Origin: Flavobacterium ginsengisoli
Lineage (GTDB): Bacteria; Bacteroidota; Bacteroidia; Flavobacteriales; Flavobacteriaceae
Assembly: GCF_029625315.1 (NCBI RefSeq)
Contig: NZ_CP121110.1
Coordinates: forward strand, 4,368,501 to 4,432,500
Direction: 5' to 3'
DNA: 64,000 bases
Below the pieces are notes generated by a model that was given only the letters and a program-made list of their open reading frames with translations, was not told the DNA's origin and did not search any database. This document shows, piece after piece, positions 57,745 through 64,000 of the stretch. Within the stretch, counting starts at the first letter, position 1, and each line of letters begins with the position of its first letter. A program made the translations under genes and the position numbers.

Positions 57745-58841
57745 TATACTGGTTTTGAAAAGATATTAGTTATAAAGATATTAATTTGCGTTAATATAAG
57801 CGCTATCTCAACAACTGGAAACCAAATTTTAATATCTTTTTCTTTTAGTTTTCCTGCTGAAAATCCGATTACTGTCCATACAACAGTGTAACGTGTTGCT
57901 AAAATTGCTAATACGGCGATCCATTGAAATTGAAACGCTAACAATATTATAACTGACAAAAAGAAAAATAATTGCGAAAGAAAGAACAAACCTAACTGCA
58001 TTTTGTCAAAAAACTTGTAATGTTCTGCAGTAGAAACATGTCTTCTTTTTTGAGTAAACCATTCCTTATAAGTTGTCTTAGGTCTTGAATATGTAAAACT
58101 TTCAGGTGTATAAGAAATAGTGGTATTTGTTTTATTCGCCGCTTGGTTAATGAACAAATCGTCATCGCCAGAACGAATCTGAATATGGTCAATAAAACCA
58201 TTTACATTAAAAAATTCTTCTTTTTTATAAGCAAGATTTCTGCCGACTCCCATGTATGGAAGTCCCATTTTTGCCCAAGAAAAATATTGCATTGCCGTTA
58301 AAACAGTTTCAAAACGAATAATTTTGTTTAAAAACGAACGCTCTACTTTCTCATAGCCACCATAACCCAAAACGATAGTTTTGTTCATAGTAAAATGAGA
58401 AGACATGGAAGAAATCCAATCTTTAGAATTTGGGAAACAATCTGCATCTGTAAAAAGTAAATAATCTTTCTTTGTTGCTTTTATTCCAAGCGTTAAAGCG
58501 TATTTTTTATTTCCCCAAAAAGCCTCATTGTTTTCGACTTTAACCAAACGGATATTAGAGAATTCTTTTTCAAATTCTTCAAAAACTTCAAGAGTTTCAT
58601 CGCTAGATGCGTCGTCAATTAGAACAACTTCGAAATCTGGATAATCTTGCTGTGCCAAAAGCGGAATGTATTTTTTTACATTCTCTTCTTCGTTTTTAGC
58701 GCATACAATTACAGAAACCGGAAGATTTTTAGGTTTCACATGTTGAGGTTTGGCAAAAGCAAATTTTCCAAAAACTCCTAAATAATAAAATAATTGAACT
58801 ACGACAATAGCAATAAAAAAGTAAAATATGTATATAAGCAT
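57735..58841 (-). CDS. Membrane glycosyltransferase family 2
   Basis: 368 residues. An N-terminal membrane helix (MLIYIFYFFIAIVVVQLFYYLG) is followed by the GT-A domain: PVSVIVCAKNEEENVKKYI, VVLIDDASSDETLEVF, YLLFTDADCFPNSKDW (DxD-type), SGDDDLFINQAANK, QKRRHVSTAEHYKF (QxxRW-like) and two or three C-terminal membrane helices. The order fits processive or lipid-linked sugar transferases. The acceptor is unknown. It overlaps the ECF sigma gene by 10 bases. Confidence 0.9.
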   Translation of the reverse strand: MLIYIFYFFIAIVVVQLFYYLGVFGKFAFAKPQHVKPKNLPVSVIVCAKNEEENVKKYIPLLAQQDYPDFEVVLIDDASSDETLEVFEEFEKEFSNIRLVKVENNEAFWGNKKYALTLGIKATKKDYLLFTDADCFPNSKDWISSMSSHFTMNKTIVLGYGGYEKVERSFLNKIIRFETVLTAMQYFSWAKMGLPYMGVGRNLAYKKEEFFNVNGFIDHIQIRSGDDDLFINQAANKTNTTISYTPESFTYSRPKTTYKEWFTQKRRHVSTAEHYKFFDKMQLGLFFLSQLFFFLSVIILLAFQFQWIAVLAILATRYTVVWTVIGFSAGKLKEKDIKIWFPVVEIALILTQINIFITNIFSKPVYWK

Positions 58842-58925
58842 CTGATTTATTTGGTTCTATTAATTTCACGTTCTGCGACTGCAAATGTACTTATCAATTC
58901 GCTAAATTCAATAACCAAAACCGAT

Positions 58926-59541
58926 TTACTTTCGGCATTTTGACATTTCTTTTGCAACAGCAATAGACTGAGGGTTTTCGGTTTTTTCCAGTTCCGAAAT
59001 TATATTTTTGTAATTGTGATCGTCGCGGTTTTGGGACAGTTTTTTTGTAGCTTGAATTTCTTCAATTTCGATTTCAAAACCAAAAATTCCACGGGCTTCC
59101 CGCATAGTTTTTTCAGATAAATCTTCAACACGAATAGGGTTCTTAGAATTCGCTTCGTATTTGTCTACAAGTTTTTTCAGTTGTTCTACAGAAGTTTCAT
59201 AATCTACAATCTTGATTTTTCCGTAAACATGTACGGCTATGTAATTCCATGTTGGAACATTTTCGTGATCATACCAAGACGATGAAATATAACTGTGTGG
59301 TCCTGTAAAAATAGCTAGAACCTGATCGTTTGCTCGCAAAACCTTCTGCTTGTGGATTCAGTTTTGAAATATGCCCTTGTAAAATTTCCTTTCCATCAGA
59401 ATTTAATTCTAATTCTATCGGAATATGAGTTGCGCACAACTTCCCGTTAGTCTGATTAACTAGAATTCCAAAGCTGTTTTCTTTTAAAAAAGCTCTAATT
59501 TCTTCAGGATTTTCGTTTTTATATAGGTCAGGTGTGTACAT
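58926..59541 (-). pseudogene. paiB: PaiB-family FMN-binding negative transcriptional regulator, frameshifted
   Basis: The ATG frame (MYTPDLYKNENPEEIRAFLK) runs through CATHIPIELELNSDGKEIL and GHISKLNPQAEGF, then departs from the family and stops at 59269. The other frame carries on from about 59339 (RANDQVLAIFTGPHSYISSSWY) to TWNYIAVHVYGKI and the C-terminal REARGIFGFEIEIEEIQATKKLSQNR. One extra base near 59335-59340 explains it. Together they give a complete PaiB protein of about 205 residues. The family has an FMN-binding split-barrel fold and regulates sporulation-protease genes in Bacillus; the role here is unknown. Probable sequence error. Confidence 0.88.
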
Positions 59542-59582
59542 TATTTGTGGTTTAAGAAAGATTTACAAATAAATTTTTATGT

Positions 59583-60092
59583 TTAATTTTCAGCAACTTC
59601 TTTATCTAAATTAAACAATTTTGAATTTACGCTAAAATAAATAAGGAAAAGTCCAATGATCGTAAAAACAATTCCTTCGACTAAACATTGTATGGCAAAA
59701 TCATCTGAAAGCATTACTCTGATTGGTCTAAAAAGAAGTGAAAATATTTCTTTTCTAAAAAACTTTAATCTTAAAAGAACATACAAGGCGATTGCAAGCA
59801 AAATAGTGTTTATAGAAGAAAGTTTACGTTTCCAGTTAAGAAATGCAACGTAGAAAATGCCCATTAAAAGAGCAAAAAAGATCCATATAAAAACACTTGG
59901 CCAGAAATTGGAAACATCTTCATTTGTAGGGAATAGTCTGTTCCAATTTTCGGGTTTTTGAAACTGAAATTGATTTTTCATGCAAATGACTTTTTCTGCA
60001 ACAGTAAATAAACGCAACTGAAAAATGCCATTAATTAGGAAAATCATTCCTAGAAATTGAACTAAAAGAATTCCTATGTTTAGTTTTTTCAT
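59583..60092 (-). CDS. Small integral membrane protein, unknown function
   Basis: 169 residues with four predicted membrane helices: IGILLVQFLGMIFLINGIF, VFIWIFFALLMGIFYVAFL, SINTILLAIALYVLLRL and CLVEGIVFTIIGLFLIYFS. The loops contain NQFQFQKPENWNRLFPTNED, with no motif that I recognise. It lies between PaiB and MurB, all minus strand, but with 27-41 bases between genes, so co-transcription is possible. Confidence 0.65.
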   Translation of the reverse strand: MKKLNIGILLVQFLGMIFLINGIFQLRLFTVAEKVICMKNQFQFQKPENWNRLFPTNEDVSNFWPSVFIWIFFALLMGIFYVAFLNWKRKLSSINTILLAIALYVLLRLKFFRKEIFSLLFRPIRVMLSDDFAIQCLVEGIVFTIIGLFLIYFSVNSKLFNLDKEVAEN

Positions 60093-60119
60093 TAAAGATT
60101 TAAAAAATGAAGATTATAT

Positions 60120-61132
60120 TTAAATCACATTAACTTCCGCCTCGATCTGAATGCCGAAAGTTTCAAAAACCGTTTTCTGAACTTCTTTCGAAACCTCTAA
60201 AATTTCTTGACCTGTCGCGTTTCCGTAATTTACCAAAACTAAAGCTTGATTTTTATGAACTCCGGCATCGCCAAAACGTTTTCCTTTAAAACCTGCTTGC
60301 TCAATTAGCCATCCTGCTGGAACTTTTACTTCTGTTTCTGAAACTTCGTAAAATTTCATTTCTGGGAATTTTTGGTGTATTTTTTCAAAATCAGATTTCA
60401 ATAAAATTGGATTTTTAAAGAAACTTCCGCTATTGCCCAATTCTTTTGGATCTGGCAATTTACTTTGTCTAATGGCAATTACAGCATTGCTCACATCTTT
60501 TAAAGTTGGTTCTGTAATGTTGTTTTTAGCCAATTCAGCCAAAATATCTCCGTAAGATGTATTGATTTTATGATTGCGTTTGGTCAGTTTAAAAATAACC
60601 GAAGTAATGATATATTGGTCTTTAGCTTCATGTTTGAAAATACTTTCGCGGTAGCCAAAATTACATTCGGCGTTCTCAAAAGTTTTTATTTCCTGAGTTG
60701 CAATATTCATGGCTTCACAAGAAACAAAAGTGTCTTTAATTTCCGTTCCATAAGCGCCAATATTTTGCACTGGAGTTGTGCCGACATTTCCAGGAATTAG
60801 TGACATGTTTTCTAATCCGCCGAAATTGTTGTCGATTGTCCAAAGAACGAAATCGTGCCAAGTTTCTCCTGCTTGACTTTCGACCCAAACAAAATCGTCG
60901 TCTTCTTTTGTGATTTTTTTCCTTTTAAATCGATGTGAATAACCAGCGCCTCAATATCTTTTGTCAAAAGCATATTGCTTCCGCCGCCCAAAATGAATTT
61001 TTTCTCGTTTTTGTTTTCTGCTAAAACTGTTTTTAATTCATCAATAGAATGAACCGCAACAAATTGTTTAGCACTGGCTTCAATGCCGAAAGTATTATAT
61101 TTTTTTAAAGAAAAATTGGATTGGATTTCCAT
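60120..61132 (-). pseudogene. murB: UDP-N-acetylenolpyruvoylglucosamine reductase MurB, frameshifted
   Basis: Second enzyme of UDP-MurNAc synthesis, an FAD protein. The N-terminal frame is MEIQSNFSLKKYNTFGIEA to LGGGSNMLLTKDIEALVIHI and stops at 60812. Restoring one base in the T7 run at 60914-60920 (A on the coding strand) continues as ITKEDDDFVWVESQAGETWH, FVLWTIDNNFGGLENM and SLIPGNVGTTPVQNIGAYG (FAD and catalytic regions). The rest, with NFGYRESIFK, NSGSFFKNPI, PAGWLIEQAGFKG and ALVLVN, is intact to the stop at 60120. The length (about 338) matches the type I enzyme. Essential gene, so the indel is probably a sequence error. Confidence 0.92.
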
Positions 61133-61240
61133 AAATAAAAGGCTTTTTAAGTTCCGAAACTTCGGAAAAATTCTGAGATCAAAAGTAACGATTATAATTT
61201 ATTTGAGTAGATTTTCTGTAAAAAGACTTTTTTCAAAATT

Positions 61241-62344
61241 TTACTTTATGGCTTCAATAAATCGCCGCATTTCTTTCATTGTGCCAATAGTAATTCTGGT
61301 CCATTTTCCGTTTTCTTCGTAGATTTTTGTTCCTTGTATATTATTGGCTTCTAATTGCTTGAAAAAATCTTTTTTATAATTGTCTAAAGAAAAATAAATA
61401 AAGTTTGCGTGTGAAGGAATGCATGTTAAATTTAGTTTAGTAAGCTGGTCGATAGTGTATTTTTTTACTTCTTCATTTGCCGTGTGTACTTGCTGAATAA
61501 ATTTATCGTCATTTAGCGATGCTATCGCCGCAGCTGTAGATACCACACTAACAGACAAATTTGGAGAAGATTTTAAAATGCTAAGTTCTTCAATTGTTGA
61601 CGAAGATGCAACGGCGTAGCCTATACGAGCACCGGCTAGACCATACATTTTTGAAAAAGTTTTTGTAACGATTAAGTTTTTATTTTCGATTACAAGATTA
61701 CTTAATGATTTTTCTTTTGTGAAATCAAGATATGCTTCGTCTACAAAAACAATTGCTTTTTTAGAAGCTTCTTTTACAAAAGAAATTAGTTGCTCATAAT
61801 CGCAAATTGTTCCTGTCGGATTATTGGGATTACAGATATAAATCATTTTTGTATCAGAATCAATTGCTTTTAGCATTGCAGTTAAATCATGTTTTTTATC
61901 AGCAGTTAGCGGAACTGTGATTTTTTTTAACCCTAATTTCTCAGAAGGAAATGTCCAATAATTAAAGGTTGTTTCGGCCAGTATAAAATTGCCTTTTTGT
62001 AAAGCAGTATATTGAAGAACCAAGTCTAGAATTTCTGTTGAGCCAGCGCCAAGTAAAATATTCTGGTTTGAAACATTGTTTTTTGTAGCAATAAGTGCAA
62101 TTAATTCGTCTGAAAGATTCCAGCCATATCGATTACTATTATTAATGCTTTTTTGCATGGCAGCACGAGCAAGTGGAGAAGGTCCGTAAGGATTTTCATT
62201 TGATCGTAATAATATGAGCGACTGGTCTACATCTGGAAGTATATATGTTTCTGGTGGAGTGTTTGCGAATGTTTCAAATTGGCAGAGGCCTAATCCAACT
62301 GCACCTAAACCTATTTGTTTTAACCAGTTTCTTCTATTGCTCAT
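61241..62344 (-). CDS. HisC-like aminotransferase with twin-arginine signal
   Basis: 367 residues, class I/II PLP-dependent aminotransferase. The first 28 residues (SNRRNWLKQIGLGAVGLGL) are a twin-arginine export signal, followed by the enzyme from about 38. RSNENPYGPSPLARAAM, GAGSTEILDLVLQY, CNPNNPTGTICDYEQL, VFVDEAYLDFT and the PLP Lys in TKTFSKMYGLAGARIGYAV (about 230) are present, so it should be active. Cytosolic HisC lacks a signal. Flavobacteria have other periplasmic aminotransferases of this type whose role is not known to me. No his genes are near. Confidence 0.87.
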   Translation of the reverse strand: MSNRRNWLKQIGLGAVGLGLCQFETFANTPPETYILPDVDQSLILLRSNENPYGPSPLARAAMQKSINNSNRYGWNLSDELIALIATKNNVSNQNILLGAGSTEILDLVLQYTALQKGNFILAETTFNYWTFPSEKLGLKKITVPLTADKKHDLTAMLKAIDSDTKMIYICNPNNPTGTICDYEQLISFVKEASKKAIVFVDEAYLDFTKEKSLSNLVIENKNLIVTKTFSKMYGLAGARIGYAVASSSTIEELSILKSSPNLSVSVVSTAAAIASLNDDKFIQQVHTANEEVKKYTIDQLTKLNLTCIPSHANFIYFSLDNYKKDFFKQLEANNIQGTKIYEENGKWTRITIGTMKEMRRFIEAIK

Positions 62345-62418
62345 ATTACTAAAGAATTAAATTAGACAATTTGTTTTAGTAATATGTCGTTGAGTTTTAA
62401 TAAAAGTTACGATGTAGT

Positions 62419-62503
62419 TTTTACCGCAAAGACACAAAGTTTGCGCAAGGAGCGCTAAGCTTTGTGTTCTTTGCGCAGATCTTAGCGAACTTTGCGGTTA
62501 AAT
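62419..62503. repeat. Intergenic palindrome, ACCGCAAAGACACAAAG family
   Basis: Left arm TTTACCGCAAAGACACAAAG with TTTGCGCAAGGAGCGCTAAG, right arm CTTAGCGAACTTTGCGGTTA with TTTGTGTTCTTTGCGCAG. Nested inverted copies over 85 bases between the aminotransferase and GT4 genes. Confidence 0.75.
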
Positions 62504-63550
62504 TATTTTCTAGAATCAATCAATTTGTGATATTGATCAGCGATAACCTTCATATTAATATCATAATTTGCATTTTCCTCCACAAATTTTCTATTTCGAA
62601 TAAGTGTTTCATTTCTTAATTCAGGATTTTCTAAAGACCAGATTAATTCATTGGCTAACATTTCAATATTATCAATTGTAATTAATTGACCATTTTCTCG
62701 ATGCGTAATCCAACTTTGGTTTCCTGGAATGTCTGAAACAACTGGAAAACAATTAGAGGCCATTGCCTCAAACAGAGATGCAGAAACACCTTCGGTAATA
62801 GGCATGCTGATGTAGATATTCGATTGTTGTAGTAATTTTGGAAGTTCTGTATTCGGGATTCTTCCTGTAAAAATTACTTTATTTTCGATTTGAAGTTCTT
62901 TAGATAAATCTTTTAAATACTGCAATCTTGTTCCGTCGCCAACAATTGTCAAAGAAAAATCAATTCCCTTTTGATGTAAAATTCCAAATGCTTTTAATAT
63001 ACAATCGTGTCGATATTCAGGCATTAAAGAACGCGTTACAATAGCTTCAATTTTATTTGAGTTGTTTGTGGATGGAGTAAAAAGCGATAAGTCAATTCCT
63101 TTTGGAAGTATTAAAACTTTATCCATGTCAACGCCAGTTGCTTTCATGTGAATTGCCATAACTGGTCCCCAGGCATGAATTAAATGCGCTTTTTTGAAAG
63201 CATATTTCTGAATGAATTTTTTAAAAGGGTATAATTTAGATTCCTCTGGCCATAAATCGGTACGGCCTTGCTGTGCGATTGCAATGGTTTTTGATCCAGA
63301 TAATGCTCGCAAGAAAACCATAGCTGGTAGTTCTTTCTGCAATAACCATATCTGGTTTTTCTTTTTTAATGATTTTTCGAATAGAAAGAGGAGAGAAGAA
63401 ATACTCTAAAATACGCTTGAATCTATGATTGTTAGATGTTTGAAGTTCCCAAGTGACAATTTCAAAATCGCCAAATTCTTTGAGGCCTTTCATCCAAGTG
63501 ATAGCATCGGCGCGGTAAGATTCTCCAAGAAAAAGTATTTTCCTTTTCAT
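62503..63550 (-). pseudogene. Glycosyltransferase family 4-like protein, frameshifted
   Basis: The ATG frame encodes MKRKILFLGESYRADAITWM to ERTTSYGFLAS and then leaves the family fold; the other frame from about 63342 resumes as RALSGSKTIAIAQQGRTDLW and is open to 62503. One extra base near 63306-63318 explains the break. The GT-B enzyme of about 349 residues has the C-terminal donor domain with TIVGDGTRLQYLKDL, FTGRIPNTELPKLLQQSNIY and the EX7E motif ITEGVSASLFEAMASN. Probable role: a cell-envelope sugar transferase; donor and acceptor are unknown. Probable sequence error. Confidence 0.87.
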
Positions 63551-63568
63551 TCAGTAAATGAGTTTTTG

Positions 63569-63629
63569 TCGCCGCGAATTTCACAAATTTTCACTAATTA
63601 ATTCGTGTCAATTCGTGAAATTCGTGGCG
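63569..63629. repeat. Intergenic imperfect palindrome, GAATT family
   Basis: TCGCCGCGAATTTCACAAATT and GTGAAATTCGTGGCG are inverted, with TTCACTAATTAATTCGTG in the middle. Same family as 1679-1768 and 46122-46213. Confidence 0.75.
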
Positions 63630-63641
63630 TTTTATCTTTTT

Positions 63642-64000
63642 CTAGAATTCTTCAGTGTCTAAAGCTCGGTTTATAAATTCGTTTAAAGGTTTTAGAGCAA
63701 TCAATTTCTGGCTTATCTTTTTTACAAAGTCTTTCTGAGTAACTTCGGAGATGTCATATTTTTGAGTTGCCGTAAAACTTTTCAGTTTCAAAAACTCAAT
63801 TGCTGGATGGTCTTTTTCGTAACCTCGAGGCATGCTTTTTAGTGAATTGTTTTCGTTTATATCTAAACTTCCAAACTCTTTTTTGAAGTTTTTGTCATTT
63901 AAGATTTCCTGTAAATCATCGTAGAAAAAAGCAATTTCTTTACGGACTTTTTTCAAATCTTCAGATTCGGGAGAATAAAATCCGCCGGCAATAAAACTTG
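63642..64000 (-). CDS. DUF2461-family protein, 5' end off-window
   Basis: The coding frame is open up to the last base of the window, so the gene starts beyond 64000. The TTG at 63956 is an internal leucine. The visible part reads SFIAGGFYSPESEDLKKVRK, EIAFFYDDLQEILND, MPRGYEKDHPAIEFLKLKSF and FVKKISQKLIALKPLNEFI, matching the C-terminal half of the DUF2461 (TIGR02453) family. The function of that family is unknown; the GGGFY and DHPAIEFLKLKSF blocks are its hallmarks. Confidence 0.8.
   Translation of the reverse strand, partial: SFIAGGFYSPESEDLKKVRKEIAFFYDDLQEILNDKNFKKEFGSLDINENNSLKSMPRGYEKDHPAIEFLKLKSFTATQKYDISEVTQKDFVKKISQKLIALKPLNEFINRALDTEEF

Overview
The window is 64 kb of low-GC chromosomal DNA from a member of the Flavobacteriaceae, very probably a Flavobacterium. 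The evidence is the AT-rich coding style, A-rich leaders without clear Shine-Dalgarno sites, many -7 boxes of the Bacteroidetes type TAnnTTTG, lipoproteins with SCxSDD-type starts, TonB-dependent receptors with carboxypeptidase-regulatory N-termini, a SusC/SusD remnant, HmuY, and a mevalonate-pathway type I isopentenyl-diphosphate isomerase. No phage, complete insertion sequence, CRISPR array, rRNA or plasmid function is visible.

Layout. 0-1.7 kb: the end of a probable immunity-type island (frameshifted SUKH/SMI1-KNR4 gene plus an acidic partner). 1.7-8.6 kb, mostly minus strand: quinone oxidoreductase, secreted aminopeptidase P, a META lipoprotein, an ECF sigma factor/DGPF/AhpD-like operon, and exported MsrA and MsrB. 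8.9-12 kb: idi, queD-like, bcp, manA, a small helical protein, and two identical tRNA-Thr(UGU) genes with identical terminators. 12-22.4 kb: two lipoproteins, htpG, a lipocalin-like and an OmpA/glycine-zipper lipoprotein, an ABC ATPase, an S9 peptidase and fabH. 22.4-23.8 kb: a solitary GIY-YIG nuclease gene bracketed by palindromic repeats, then cutC. 23.9-33.6 kb: an outer-membrane receptor, argS, the scar of a deleted susC-susD pair, an unknown secreted protein, and a haem-uptake locus (DUF6607-like, TonB receptor, HmuY). 33.9-38.5 kb: a three-gene surface-polymer O-acetylation operon (two SGNH proteins, one with LysM, and an MBOAT acyltransferase). 38.8-49.3 kb: ffh, folD, a winged-helix regulator cassette with two matching operators, an RluF-type pseudouridine synthase, an ABM protein, an alpha/beta hydrolase, a zinc-ribbon family protein without its cysteines, Nif3 and lpxK. 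49.3-64 kb: hybrid histidine kinase, gapA, lipA, twin M48 proteases, a PH-domain protein, tonB, an ECF sigma factor, a GT2, PaiB, murB, a Tat-type aminotransferase, a GT4 and a DUF2461-like gene cut by the window end.

Two themes cut across the window. First, eight genes (SUKH, cutC, argS, DUF4173, gapA, paiB, murB, GT4) carry nine net one-base indels, mostly at short homopolymers. Because argS and murB should be essential, sequence error is the likeliest cause, and each is reported below at its reconstructed full length. Second, the intergenic spaces hold several families of imperfect palindromes and phrase-like repeats: TGCCACGAATT type, GCGGAGTCGAAG type, CTTAG type, TTTCAAG type and a GC-rich one. 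Some of them supply terminators or even the last codons of genes.

The observations I rate highest are the GIY-YIG gene nested in palindromes (a possible repeat/nuclease element), the paired ACTTTG-N5-CAAAGT operators around the winged-helix cassette, the susC/susD deletion scar, and the clustered frameshifts.
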